The translations under genes and the position numbers were made by a program. Shown here one piece after another: positions 1 to 9,080 of a DNA stretch of 64,000 bases. The first letter of the stretch is position 1; each line of letters opens with the position of its first letter. The DNA lies in contig CAWAMJ010000020.1 of assembly GCA_963783085.1 (NCBI GenBank), positions 744,001 through 808,000 on the forward strand, given 5' to 3'. The DNA comes from CAVYUC01 sp963783085 (GTDB lineage: Bacteria > Bacteroidota > Bacteroidia > Bacteroidales > Prolixibacteraceae). The notes under the pieces were generated by a model. The model made no database searches, was not told the origin of the DNA, and saw only the letters and a list, made by a program, of their open reading frames with translations.

Positions 1-47
1 ACGGCCGCCAGTATAATGGCGAAAAGAATAATAAGGTTCCGTTTCAT
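1..47 (-). CDS. N-terminus of a secreted protein, cut by window edge
   Basis: Reading the minus strand from an ATG at 45-47 gives MKRNLIILFAIILAAV before the window ends. This is a basic start followed by a hydrophobic run, which is what a signal peptide looks like. The gene lies downstream of the infB terminator on the same strand, so it is probably a separate transcript. Too little is present to name a family. Confidence 0.5.
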   Translation of the reverse strand, partial: MKRNLIILFAIILAA

Positions 48-187
48 TTTTTTTCAGGTTTGCCCAAAAATACAAAATTGGAAACGCCCAAATTGGGGAT
101 TTCTGATGAATTATTAAAAGTTAATCGTTAACATGTTGGTTAAAAGGAATAAATTTTTCGCTGGAGCAATCCGGCAGGATGAAAAAA

Positions 188-224
188 GGCTGTCCTAAAA
201 GTAAAAAGTATTTTTAGGACAGCC
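188..224 (-). terminator. Rho-independent terminator of the rimP-nusA-infB operon
   Basis: A perfect 13-bp stem (188-200 pairing with 212-224, core GGCTGTCCTAAAA) has an 11-nt loop and is followed on the minus strand by a run of six T (plus-strand A at 182-187). It sits just past the infB stop codon. Confidence 0.85.
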
Positions 225-245
225 CCATTTTAAAACTATTATTTT

Positions 246-3245
246 TTAAAGTTGCTTTGCTACTTCAATTTCATGGAAAGCTTCCACATTATCGCCAGCT
301 TTTATATCGTTAAAGTTTTCAACGTTCAAACCACATTCGTAACCGTTTTTCACTTCCCTCACATCGTCTTTAAAACGCTTCAGCGAACCCAGGTTTCCGG
401 TGTAAATTACAATACCATCGCGAATGAGCCTGATTTTGGCATTACGTGTTAATTTTCCGTCGCGGACGATACAACCGGCTACTGTACCCACTTTCGTGAT
501 TTTGAAAACTTCGAGAACTTCGGCAGTACCAATGATTTCTTCTTTAATTTCCGGCGACAGCATTCCTTCCATGGCTGCTTTAATTTCGTTTATCGCATCA
601 TAAATAATGGAGTACAAACGAACGTCGATTTGTTCTTTTTCAGCCAGTTTGCGGGCGCTTAACGACGGGCGTACCTGGAATCCAACTACAATGGCTTCAG
701 AGGCCGCAGCCAGCAGGATATCGGATTCAGAAATCTGTCCGACCGCCTGGTGTTTGATGTTGATTTGAATTTCTTCGGTCGACAATTTAATGAGAGCATC
801 TGAAAGCGCTTCCACTGAACCATCCACGTCGCCTTTTACGATCAGGTTAAGCTCCTGGAAATTACCGATGGCAATTCTTCGTCCGATTTCATCGAGTGTG
901 ATGTGTTTTTGCGTACGGAGACCCTGTTCGCGTGCCAGTTGTTCCCGTTTATTGGCAATATTCCGGGCCTCGCGTTCATTCTCCATGATGTTGAAATTAT
1001 CGCCGGCCTGAGGCGCTCCGTCGAGACCCAAAACTATAGCCGGTTCCGCGGGCCCTGCTTCGGTTATTTTCTGATTACGTTCGTTGAACATCGCTTTTAT
1101 ATGTCCGAAGTGCTGTCCTGCCAGCATGATGTCGCCAACTTTTAAGGTACCCGATTGTACCAAAACTGTAGCCACATAGCCGCGGCCACGGTCGAGCGAC
1201 GATTCGATAATCGTTCCGGTGGCCCTGCGGGCCGGGTTCGCTTTCAATTCCAGCATTTCAGCTTCCAGCAATACTTTTTCCATCAAATCTTCGATTCCGG
1301 TTCCACTTTTTGCCGAAATATCCTGCGACTGGTATTTACCTCCCCATTCTTCGATGAGGTAATTCATATTGGCCAGTTCTTCTTTAATTCTCTCCGGGTT
1401 TGCGCCAGGTTTATCAATCTTATTGATGGCAAAAACCATAGGCACACCGGCAGCAGCAGCATGGTTGATGGCTTCAACGGTTTGAGGCATCACATTATCG
1501 TCGGCAGCTATAATTATAATTGCGATATCGGTGACCTGGGCGCCTCGTGCACGCATGGCAGTAAATGCTTCGTGCCCCGGAGTATCCAGAAATGTTATAT
1601 TCTTTCCATTATCCATGCTAACATGGTATGCTCCAATATGCTGTGTAATACCTCCCGCTTCCCCTGCAATTACGTTAGTGCTCCTAATATAATCGAGTAA
1701 TGAAGTTTTACCGTGATCCACATGGCCCATTACTGTTACAATGGGCGAACGGGGCAACAGGTTTTCCAAATCTTCCTCTTCTTCTTCGTAGTGTATGGCT
1801 TCCTGAATATCGACACTTACAAATTCTACGGTATAACCGAATTCCTCGGCTACAATGGAAAGTGTTTCGGCATCGAGCCGCTGGTTGATGGAAACAAACA
1901 AACCGAGGCTCATACACGATGAAATAATTTCGTTAACATTGACGCTCATCATATTGGCCAACTCGCTCACCGAAACAAACTCAGTAACTTTCAGTACTTT
2001 CTTTTGTTCGTTCTGCTTTTCAATATCGGCTTGTTTTCTTTCGCTGGCAGCTGCTCTTTTGTCACGCCGGTGTTTCGAACCTTTCGATTTCCCTTTTGAG
2101 GTTAACCGTGCAAGGGTATCTTTAATTTGTTTCTGTACTTCTTCCTCGTCAACTTCTTTCCGAAGCAGCGGTTTTTTCTTTTTCCCCGTCTGTTTTTTCA
2201 GTTGCAGGCTTTTGCCTTTTTCCCGTTGTTTATCCTCAACATTAATTTTTCCGGTTTCCTTGATTCTTTTTCTGCGTTTTTTACGCAAACCCGAATCGGA
2301 TTCCTGTTTTTCTTTTTTCTCCGGGAGGTTGATTTTTCCAACCACAGTCGGGCCATTCAGCTTTTCTGATTTAGACCGGTAGACTTCGTGTGATCCCTCT
2401 TCTTTTTTTACTGTCCTGGCGGCTTTTTGCGCTTCAATTTTTTCTTTCAGCCGCTGTTTGCGCTCTTTTTCCTTTTCTTCTTTCGATTTTTTGGTGGGGC
2501 GGGTTTTCTGGTTGATATTTTCAAGATTGATTTTTCCAACCACCTTTACCGATTCCATTTTGGGTACTTCAGTTTCCAATACGTCTGGTTTTTCTTCCAC
2601 TTCTTTTTCAGTAGGTTCTTCTTGTTTTTCAGGTGTGAATCTCGGGTTTTTCCTCGCGGCTTTGAGGAATCTCTTCTTCTTTTGCCACCGGTTTTTCACC
2701 GGTTTTTCTGCCGGTTTTTCCGCCGGTTTTACTTCTTCAGGGGCCTTTGGTTTTTGTTCTTTCTTAACTTCTTTAGGCTCGGGCTCCGGTTCTTTTCCTT
2801 TTACCGGTTCCTCTTCTTTTTTCTTTTTGGGTTTTCCTGCACTTTCCAGATCGATTTTACCTAAAATCTTAAGCCGCTCTTCTTTCTTTTCCGGTTTTGG
2901 GGTTTCCGGTTTTGGCTCGGGTGAAGGCTTTTCGGTTTTCTTCTTTGGAAGTACCTCCACTTCGTCCTCTTCCTGGTCCTCCTCCTCCTCTTCTTCTTTA
3001 TCGATAGAAATAACTTCCTGTTTTGGGCGGTGGCTTTTTAAGCTGATTTTTTCCGACTCTTTTTTCAGGTTTAAATCGATTTTATATTCTTTTTCAAGAA
3101 GTTCAACAGCGTCGGATGCAACTTTAGTATTGGGATTTGAATCGATTTCAAAACCTTTTTTGTGCAGGAATTCCACTATGGTGTGGATTCCAACGTTGAA
3201 TTCTCTCGCAAGTTTGCTAAGCCTTATTGTCTTGCCTTCTGCCAT
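246..3245 (-). CDS. infB: Translation initiation factor IF-2
   Basis: GTPase that brings initiator tRNA to the 30S subunit and promotes subunit joining in the cytoplasm. The 999-residue protein has an IF2_N helical module at its start, a very long Lys/Glu/Pro-rich low-complexity stretch (about residues 55-410), a second IF2_N-like module (about 425-480), and then the G domain with GHVDHGKT at 507-514, followed by DTPGH and NKID. Domain II and the C-terminal fMet-tRNA binding part follow. The G domain and C-terminal half are ordinary; the charged linker is what makes the protein longer than the roughly 890 residues of E. coli IF-2. It is the last gene of rimP-nusA-infB, 96 bp after nusA, and is followed by a strong terminator. 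Large ORFs on the opposite strand here are products of the biased codon composition of the linker. Confidence 0.97.
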   Translation of the reverse strand: MAEGKTIRLSKLAREFNVGIHTIVEFLHKKGFEIDSNPNTKVASDAVELLEKEYKIDLNLKKESEKISLKSHRPKQEVISIDKEEEEEEDQEEDEVEVLPKKKTEKPSPEPKPETPKPEKKEERLKILGKIDLESAGKPKKKKEEEPVKGKEPEPEPKEVKKEQKPKAPEEVKPAEKPAEKPVKNRWQKKKRFLKAARKNPRFTPEKQEEPTEKEVEEKPDVLETEVPKMESVKVVGKINLENINQKTRPTKKSKEEKEKERKQRLKEKIEAQKAARTVKKEEGSHEVYRSKSEKLNGPTVVGKINLPEKKEKQESDSGLRKKRRKRIKETGKINVEDKQREKGKSLQLKKQTGKKKKPLLRKEVDEEEVQKQIKDTLARLTSKGKSKGSKHRRDKRAAASERKQADIEKQNEQKKVLKVTEFVSVSELANMMSVNVNEIISSCMSLGLFVSINQRLDAETLSIVAEEFGYTVEFVSVDIQEAIHYEEEEEDLENLLPRSPIVTVMGHVDHGKTSLLDYIRSTNVIAGEAGGITQHIGAYHVSMDNGKNITFLDTPGHEAFTAMRARGAQVTDIAIIIIAADDNVMPQTVEAINHAAAAGVPMVFAINKIDKPGANPERIKEELANMNYLIEEWGGKYQSQDISAKSGTGIEDLMEKVLLEAEMLELKANPARRATGTIIESSLDRGRGYVATVLVQSGTLKVGDIMLAGQHFGHIKAMFNERNQKITEAGPAEPAIVLGLDGAPQAGDNFNIMENEREARNIANKREQLAREQGLRTQKHITLDEIGRRIAIGNFQELNLIVKGDVDGSVEALSDALIKLSTEEIQINIKHQAVGQISESDILLAAASEAIVVGFQVRPSLSARKLAEKEQIDVRLYSIIYDAINEIKAAMEGMLSPEIKEEIIGTAEVLEVFKITKVGTVAGCIVRDGKLTRNAKIRLIRDGIVIYTGNLGSLKRFKDDVREVKNGYECGLNVENFNDIKAGDNVEAFHEIEVAKQL

Positions 3246-3341
3246 ATAAATTCCTTTTTCTTATCTCCAAAGCTAAAGTTAAACTGCGCAAGTTTAAATA
3301 AAAGCTATTACAGTTGTTAAAATTTAGCCTGTTTTTTTTAA

Positions 3342-4577
3342 TTATTCAAATTCAGATTTAAGGATGCGTAATACATTATCTATGGTTTCTTCCTCTAAAT
3401 CTGTACGTTTTATTAATTCGTTACGCGGAATATTTAACACGTTTTTAGCGGTATCGCAACCAATTGCCTTTAATTCATCGATAACCCAATCTTCAATTTC
3501 GTCAGAAAATTCATCGAGGTTTACATCTTCATCGTCTTGTTCCATTTCGCGGTAAACATCAATTTCATAACCGGTTAACTGACTGGCCAGCCGGATATTC
3601 AAACCGCCTTTGCCAATGGCCAGCGACACTTCTTCGGGACGCAGATAAACATTGGCTTTTTTATCCTCTTCGTTTATTTTTATCGTATTTATTTTCGCCG
3701 GGTTCAAAGCACGTTTTATGTACAACTGCAAATTTGCTGAATAGTTGATAACATCAATGTTCTCATTTTTCAGCTCGCGGACGATTCCGTGGATTCGCGA
3801 CCCTTTCATCCCAACGCAGGCTCCCACCGGATCGATTCTTTCGTCGTAAGATTCTACGGCAACTTTGGCACGCTCGCCGGGCACCCTCACTATTTTTTTA
3901 ATCGTTATTAAACCATCAAAAATTTCGGGTATTTCAAGCTCGAACAGTCTTTCAAGAAATATTGGCGATGTCCGCGATAAAATAATCAACGGGTTGTTGT
4001 TCCGGAGTTCGACCTTTGAAACAATGGCCCGGACAGTATCTCCCTTCCGGAAATAATCGGACGGGATTTGTTCTGATTTTGGTAAAATAAGCTCATTTCC
4101 CTCATCGTCGATTATCAGGATTTCTTTTTTCCAAACCTGATAAACTTCGCCGGTTACAATGTCGCCGATTTTGTTTTTATATTTTCCGTAAATATGGTCT
4201 TTCTCCAGTTCCAGAATTTTACTGGCCAAATTTTGGCGCAGGTTCAAAATAGCGCGCCGTCCAAAATCAATAAGTTTTACTTCGTCAGTAACTTCTTCGC
4301 CTACTTCATAATCGCTGTCAATTTTTTGCGCTTCAGACAAGGTAATTTGCAGGTTTGGGTCTTCCAGGTCGCTGTCTTCAACCACTTCGCGGTTCCTCCA
4401 AATCTCGAAATCCCCTTTGTCGATGTTGATAATTACATCGAAATTTTCATCGGTGCCGAATTGTTTTATCAATACACTTCGGAAAACGTCCTCGAGAACG
4501 CTCATCATAGTTACCCTGTCGATATTCTTGAGTTCCTTAAATTCGGCAAAAGTATCTGTTAGATTAATATTTTCCAT
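3342..4577 (-). CDS. nusA: Transcription termination/antitermination protein NusA
   Basis: RNA polymerase-associated factor for pausing, termination and antitermination. The 411 residues contain the N-terminal polymerase-binding domain (about 1-125), an S1 RNA-binding domain (about 135-200, starting near GDIVTGEVYQVWKKEILI) and tandem KH domains (about 230-350) with the VGMKGSRIHGIVREL and LAIGKGGLNIRLAS signatures. It ends with a short helical tail (about 365-411) in place of the full acidic repeats of the E. coli protein, which is normal for Bacteroidota. It lies between rimP (11-bp gap) and infB, the conserved bacterial order. Confidence 0.96.
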   Translation of the reverse strand: MENINLTDTFAEFKELKNIDRVTMMSVLEDVFRSVLIKQFGTDENFDVIINIDKGDFEIWRNREVVEDSDLEDPNLQITLSEAQKIDSDYEVGEEVTDEVKLIDFGRRAILNLRQNLASKILELEKDHIYGKYKNKIGDIVTGEVYQVWKKEILIIDDEGNELILPKSEQIPSDYFRKGDTVRAIVSKVELRNNNPLIILSRTSPIFLERLFELEIPEIFDGLITIKKIVRVPGERAKVAVESYDERIDPVGACVGMKGSRIHGIVRELKNENIDVINYSANLQLYIKRALNPAKINTIKINEEDKKANVYLRPEEVSLAIGKGGLNIRLASQLTGYEIDVYREMEQDDEDVNLDEFSDEIEDWVIDELKAIGCDTAKNVLNIPRNELIKRTDLEEETIDNVLRILKSEFE

Positions 4578-4588
4578 CGCTCATATAA

Positions 4589-5056
4589 TTATTTAAATGA
4601 AATAACAACTTTTGCAGTTTTTATTTCGTCGTAGCTAATAATATGTTCTCTCACAATAAGTTGTTTCTTTTTATGCCCCTCGGTTTTTTCCCGTGACGAA
4701 CTTTCCACAATGACGTTGTTATCGTCTGCTTTTTTTAAAATACCTTTTAATTTTTCCCCGGAAGTTTTTATTAATTCAACTTCGCGGCCTTCATTTTTAA
4801 TATATTGTTCCTTTACCCTAAAACTTTCAGTTAAACCCGGCGAAGAAACCTGCAGTTCAAAATCCTCTTCATCGCGGTCGAGTGAATGTTCCACATGCCT
4901 GCTGATATTCACGCATTTTTCGATGGGAAGTCCTTCAAAACTATCGACAAAAATCCGAATCGCATTTGAATCGCTTACCGAAACATCAACGAGGAACATG
5001 TTGTCTTCCAAAATTTCTTTCACCAGTTTTATTACTTTCTCTTTGTTTATCATCAT
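4589..5056 (-). CDS. rimP: Ribosome maturation factor RimP
   Basis: Assists late assembly of the 30S subunit. The 155-residue protein has the N-terminal alpha/beta domain with the characteristic segment IEKCVNISRHVEHSLDRDEEDFELQVSSPGL, abbreviated here by its key residues (CV-I-RHVE, VSSPG around 85-95), and a C-terminal beta-barrel (about 100-155). Two ATGs are adjacent at the start; either could be used. It is the first gene of the rimP-nusA-infB operon, with a good promoter candidate at 5120-5149. Confidence 0.93.
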   Translation of the reverse strand: MMINKEKVIKLVKEILEDNMFLVDVSVSDSNAIRIFVDSFEGLPIEKCVNISRHVEHSLDRDEEDFELQVSSPGLTESFRVKEQYIKNEGREVELIKTSGEKLKGILKKADDNNVIVESSSREKTEGHKKKQLIVREHIISYDEIKTAKVVISFK

Positions 5057-5069
5057 TTACCGGTAACAA

Positions 5070-5094
5070 AATAGGGAACCTACGGCCCCCTATT
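5070..5094 (-). promoter_or_regulatory. Inverted repeat in the rimP 5' leader
   Basis: AATAGGG at 5070-5076 (plus sense) is complementary to CCCTATT at 5088-5094, making a 7-bp stem with an 11-nt loop between the predicted transcription start and the rimP ATG. It could form a small RNA hairpin close to the ribosome-binding region. Function is not known. Confidence 0.35.
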
Positions 5095-5119
5095 AATCAG
5101 GTTTTTCTAAAAATCTCCG

Positions 5120-5149
5120 CAAAAATACGAATTTATTAATAAAATACAA
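5120..5149 (-). promoter_or_regulatory. Bacteroidota-type sigma promoter for rimP-nusA-infB
   Basis: On the minus strand TATTTTTG (5120-5127) matches the -7 box TAnnTTTG and TTG (5147-5149) lies exactly 19 bp upstream, the spacing of the Bacteroides primary-sigma consensus. The predicted leader is about 55 nt. Confidence 0.65.
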
Positions 5150-5296
5150 ATTTGAAATGTTATAAAGTACTGATTTTAAAGAATAAAAAATATCCTCTTT
5201 TCTCTCATGAAAAATCGCTTTTTTTGTATGCGAAAGGCATGAGTTCGACCATTTTTAAGCAAAACCTCCTGCCGGAAATTTTAAATTTTTAATAAA

Positions 5297-6571
5297 TTGA
5301 ATGAGCCTGTGAAAGTGGACCAGCATCAAATAAACAAGAAGAAAATAATAAATGATCCCGTTTTCGGATTCATTAATATTCAGTCGGACCTGGTTTTTGA
5401 TTTAATCGAACACCCGGTTTTCCAGCGCTTACGAAGAATCAAGCAACTTGGCCTTTCGTTTTTGGTTTTCCCGGGCGCCAACCACAGCCGGTTCGAACAT
5501 GCCATTGGCGCCACTCATCTGATGCGGCAGGCTATTACTGTATTGCGGCTGAAAGGGCATGAAATTAACGAAGAAGAAGCGGAAGCGGTAACAATTGCCA
5601 TTTTGCTGCATGATGTGGGCCATGCTCCGTATTCGCATGTGCTTGAGCATGAGATGGTTGCTATTTCGCATGAGGAAATTTCATTGTTGCTTATGAATGA
5701 CCTCGATAGCCGGTTCGGAGGCAAACTGGAGCTGGCGATTCAAATTTTTAGAAATCAGTATAAAAAGAAGTTTCTGCACCAGTTGGTGGCAAGCCAAACC
5801 GACATGGACAGGCTCGATTACCTCAGCCGCGACAGTTTCTTTACCGGCGTCGCAGAAGGTGTAGTTGGCATCGATCGTATTATTAAAATGCTGAATGTTC
5901 ACAATGATCGACTGGTGATTGACATCAAGGGAATTTATTCCATTGAAAAGTTTCTGATAGCCCGGCGGCTGATGTACTGGCAGGTGTATCTTCATAAAAC
6001 AGTAGTTGCCGCTGAAATTTTGCTGATAAACACACTGAAACGCGCAAAACAACTCGTAAGGAGTGGCGAAACAGTGTTTGCAACTCCCACACTCGAAGTA
6101 TTTCTGAGCAATGATTTTTCGTTTGAAAACTTTAAGAACAATATTGTTGTTAATGGCAAGAAAGTTTTGGACTGGTTTACCCTTTTTGATGATAACGATA
6201 TATTATCATCGCTGAAAGAGTGGCAGTTTCATGACGATCCGGTTTTATCTTACCTGGCGGGAAGTCTCTTTAACCGAAAGTTATTCAAAGCTTCGCTGGA
6301 ATCGAAACCGGTTTCGAAAAGTTGGGAGGAAAAAATGTTAAAACGCATATCAAAAGAAATAACACAGAATAAAGAACTGGCCCCGTATTTTTTAATGACC
6401 GGCGAAATTACCAATAATGCATATAACCGTTCCAGCGAAAATATAAACATTCTGTTTAAGGATGGAAAAGTGAAAGATATCCGCGAAGCGTCGGATATCA
6501 ACCTCTCGGTTCTTACCAAAACGGTGCGTAAATATTTTGTGTGTTATCCAAAAGAATTGGACATTATTTAG
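5297..6571 (+). CDS. HD-domain phosphohydrolase (dNTPase-like)
   Basis: Putative metal-dependent phosphohydrolase of the HD superfamily, related to deoxynucleotide triphosphohydrolase-type proteins; the true substrate is not visible. The 424-residue protein carries the metal ligands in RFEHAIGATHLM and in LLHDVGHAPYSHVLEHE (His105-Asp106), with a further Asp in TDMDRLDYLSRDS. No in-frame ATG is available at the N-terminus: the frame opens after a stop at 5282 and the only start is TTG at 5297, just before the conserved KIINDPVFGFI segment. The nearby ATG at 5301 is out of frame. It is divergent from rimP, and lpxD follows 36 bp downstream with its own promoter. Confidence 0.85.
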   Translation: MNEPVKVDQHQINKKKIINDPVFGFINIQSDLVFDLIEHPVFQRLRRIKQLGLSFLVFPGANHSRFEHAIGATHLMRQAITVLRLKGHEINEEEAEAVTIAILLHDVGHAPYSHVLEHEMVAISHEEISLLLMNDLDSRFGGKLELAIQIFRNQYKKKFLHQLVASQTDMDRLDYLSRDSFFTGVAEGVVGIDRIIKMLNVHNDRLVIDIKGIYSIEKFLIARRLMYWQVYLHKTVVAAEILLINTLKRAKQLVRSGETVFATPTLEVFLSNDFSFENFKNNIVVNGKKVLDWFTLFDDNDILSSLKEWQFHDDPVLSYLAGSLFNRKLFKASLESKPVSKSWEEKMLKRISKEITQNKELAPYFLMTGEITNNAYNRSSENINILFKDGKVKDIREASDINLSVLTKTVRKYFVCYPKELDII

Positions 6572-6587
6572 TTTAAACCTATATTTG
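6557..6587 (+). promoter_or_regulatory. Promoter of the lpxD-lpxC/fabZ-lpxA operon
   Basis: TTG at 6557-6559 and TATATTTG at 6580-6587 are separated by 20 bp, a close match to the Bacteroidota -33/-7 consensus. The lpxD ATG is 20 bp further on, so the leader would be very short. Confidence 0.65.
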
Positions 6588-6607
6588 CAACGCCAAAAAA
6601 TGGATGA

Positions 6608-7663
6608 ATGGAATTTAAAGCAAAAGACATTGCCCTCTATCTGAACGGGGAAATAGTTGGCGACGGCAATGTTGCAGTTACGGATGTATCGAAAATAGAA
6701 GAAGGAAAACCAGGAACCTTGTCATTCTTAGCCAACCGGAAATATGAAAATTACCTGTACACAACAAAGGCCTCGGTGGTATTGGTGAGCAAGGAGTTTG
6801 TTCCGAAAAACAAAGTTGAACCGACGTTAATAAAAGTAGATGACGCATACCAGGCATTTGCCAGTTTACTTGATATCTACATGCAGGCGAAATCAAAATT
6901 GAAAAGCGGCATTGAAGAACCCAGCTTTATTGATGAAACGGCCACCGTTGGCAGCGATGTTTATATTGGAGCTTTTGCTTACATCGGAAAAAATGTCAAA
7001 ATCGGAAACGGCGTGAAATTGTTTCCCCAAACTTTTGTGGGCAACAACGTAACCATCGGCGACGATTGTATTTTTTACAGCGGAGCGAAAATTTACGACG
7101 ACAGCAAGATTGGAAACGGCTGTATCATCCATGCAAACGTAGTGGTGGGATCCGACGGATTTGGTTTTGCACCGCAGGCAGACGGCAGCTATAAAAAAAT
7201 TCCGCAAATTGGCAATGTAATTATTGAAGATGATGTTGAAATTGGCGCAAATACTACAATTGATTGTGGAACCATGGGATCAACGATCATACGTAAAGGA
7301 GTAAAAGTCGATAATCTCGTTCAAATTGCCCACAATTGTGAAATTGGCGAAAACACAGTTATTGCAGCGCAAACCGGATTAGCCGGTACCACGAAGGTGG
7401 GCAGGAACTGCAAATTTGGCGGACAAGTTGGGGTTGCCGGTCACCTGACGATCGGCAATAATGTTTCAATTGGCGCGCAATCGGGTGTCTCGAAATCGGT
7501 AAAAGACAACGAAACGATCTTAATGTCCCCTGCGTTCAACCACAAAGAGGCAGTGAAAGCAGCAATTATTTTCAGAAATTTACCAAAGTTGCATAAAAAC
7601 GTGGTACAACTTCTTAAAGATGTTAAATCCCTGAAAAATAACACATCAGCTTCATCTAAGTAA
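6608..7663 (+). CDS. lpxD: UDP-3-O-(3-hydroxyacyl)glucosamine N-acyltransferase LpxD
   Basis: Third step of lipid A synthesis: transfers a hydroxyacyl chain from ACP to the 2-amino group of UDP-3-O-acyl-glucosamine. The 351 residues comprise an N-terminal uridine-binding domain (about 1-100), a left-handed beta-helix built of many hexapeptide repeats of the type (I/V)G-nnN/D (about 105-320), and a C-terminal helix. The catalytic His lies in QIAHNCEIGENT (His242). It opens a three-gene operon with lpxC-fabZ 8 bp downstream. Confidence 0.96.
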   Translation: MEFKAKDIALYLNGEIVGDGNVAVTDVSKIEEGKPGTLSFLANRKYENYLYTTKASVVLVSKEFVPKNKVEPTLIKVDDAYQAFASLLDIYMQAKSKLKSGIEEPSFIDETATVGSDVYIGAFAYIGKNVKIGNGVKLFPQTFVGNNVTIGDDCIFYSGAKIYDDSKIGNGCIIHANVVVGSDGFGFAPQADGSYKKIPQIGNVIIEDDVEIGANTTIDCGTMGSTIIRKGVKVDNLVQIAHNCEIGENTVIAAQTGLAGTTKVGRNCKFGGQVGVAGHLTIGNNVSIGAQSGVSKSVKDNETILMSPAFNHKEAVKAAIIFRNLPKLHKNVVQLLKDVKSLKNNTSASSK

Positions 7664-7671
7664 ATCAGTCT

Positions 7672-9072
7672 ATGGTTGTAAAACAGAAAACATTAGCAAA
7701 ATCATTCAAAATAGAGGGAAGAGGGTTACATACAGGAGTGAATGTAACAATGAACTTTCTGCCCGCTCCTGCAAACTATGGTTTTAAATTTAAACGGATC
7801 GACCTGAAAGATCAGCCGGTTATCGATGCAGATGTCGATCTGGTAATTGATACTTCACGCGGAACATTGCTCGAAAAAGACGGCGCCCGCATTGGCACCA
7901 TCGAACACGCGCTGGCAGCTTTAATCGGAATGGATCTCGACAATGTATTGATAGAAGTTGATAACGAAGAAGCACCGATTATCGACGGGAGTTCGAGGTA
8001 TTTTGTTGAAGCCATAGAAAAAGCCGGAATTGTTGAACAGGATGACGAACGCGAATTTTTCGAAATAACCGAAAAAATAAAAATTACCGATGAAACATCG
8101 GGTTCGGAATTAATTGCACTTCCCGATGATGATTACCGACTGAATGTAATGATCTCATTCAAATCGAAAGTATTGAATAATCAGTACGCCACGCTGGAGT
8201 CAATCAGCAGCTTTAAAGACGAAATAGCAAATTGCCGGACGTTTGTTTTTCTGCACGAACTTGAGTTTTTGCTGAATAACAACCTGATAAAAGGTGGCGA
8301 ACTTAATAACGCCATTGTAATTATTGATAAAGAAATTGGCCAGGAAGAATTAAATCGGCTGGCCGATCTGTTTCAGCACGAGCGGGTTGAAGTCAAACAA
8401 CATGGGATACTGAACAATCTCGAATTGCATTTCGATAATGAATGCGCGCGCCATAAACTACTGGATGTGATAGGTGATTTGGCATTATGCGGAAAACATA
8501 TTAAAGGACGTATTATTGCTACAAAGCCAGGGCACGGGCCAAATACGCTTTTTGCCAAAGCATTGAAAAAAGCAATAGTATCGCAGGAAATGTCCCAGCC
8601 AAAATACAATACCGATGCGCCTCCGCTGTTCGATACCAATCAGATAAAAGAGCTTTTGCCCCATCGGTACCCGTTTTTAATGGTCGATAAAATTTTGGAG
8701 GTAACCGATAAAGAGGTTATCGGTGTAAAGAATGTGACAATCAATGAACCCTTTTTTCAGGGACATTTTCCCGGTGAGCCGGTAATGCCCGGCGTAATGC
8801 TCGTTGAGGCCATGGCGCAAACCGGCGGGATATTGGTGCTCAGTAAATTGGAAGAGAAATATTCAACTTATTTTATTCGCATTGACAATGTTAAATTCCG
8901 AAGAAAAGTGGTTCCCGGCGATACACTGGTTTTTAAAATAATACTAACTTCACCTATCCGCCGCGGTATTGCAACAATGAAAGGTGTAACCTATGTTGGC
9001 AGTAAAGTTGTTGCCGAAGGTGAATTTATGGCACAAATTGTAAAACAAACTGAAACAAATTCAGAATCATAA
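7672..9072 (+). CDS. lpxC/fabZ: Bifunctional LpxC deacetylase / FabZ dehydratase
   Basis: The N-terminal part (about 1-300) is the zinc-dependent UDP-3-O-acyl-GlcNAc deacetylase LpxC, with IEHALAALIGMDLDN, EAPIIDGSS, the zinc/catalytic motif HKLLDVIGDLALCG and KPGHGPNTLFAKAL. The C-terminal part (about 320-460) is the hot-dog-fold 3-hydroxyacyl-ACP dehydratase FabZ, with LLPHRYPFLMVDKILE and the catalytic GHFPGEPVMPGVMLVEAMAQTGG region (His and Glu). The two enzymes are one 466-residue chain, as is usual in Bacteroidota and Chlorobi. The fusion ties the committed step of lipid A synthesis to the enzyme competing for the same hydroxyacyl-ACP pool. It lies between lpxD and lpxA, 8 bp from each. 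Confidence 0.96.
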   Translation: MVVKQKTLAKSFKIEGRGLHTGVNVTMNFLPAPANYGFKFKRIDLKDQPVIDADVDLVIDTSRGTLLEKDGARIGTIEHALAALIGMDLDNVLIEVDNEEAPIIDGSSRYFVEAIEKAGIVEQDDEREFFEITEKIKITDETSGSELIALPDDDYRLNVMISFKSKVLNNQYATLESISSFKDEIANCRTFVFLHELEFLLNNNLIKGGELNNAIVIIDKEIGQEELNRLADLFQHERVEVKQHGILNNLELHFDNECARHKLLDVIGDLALCGKHIKGRIIATKPGHGPNTLFAKALKKAIVSQEMSQPKYNTDAPPLFDTNQIKELLPHRYPFLMVDKILEVTDKEVIGVKNVTINEPFFQGHFPGEPVMPGVMLVEAMAQTGGILVLSKLEEKYSTYFIRIDNVKFRRKVVPGDTLVFKIILTSPIRRGIATMKGVTYVGSKVVAEGEFMAQIVKQTETNSES

Positions 9073-9080
9073 TTTAAAAG

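Noticed and set aside
2427..3249. Long plus-strand ORFs opposite infB
   Set aside because: They are Phe/Ser-rich mirrors of the Lys/Glu/Pro linker of IF-2, an effect of codon composition rather than genes.
5301..5303. ATG at 5301 as start of the HD hydrolase
   Set aside because: It is out of frame with the conserved protein; the TTG at 5297 is the only usable start in the correct frame.
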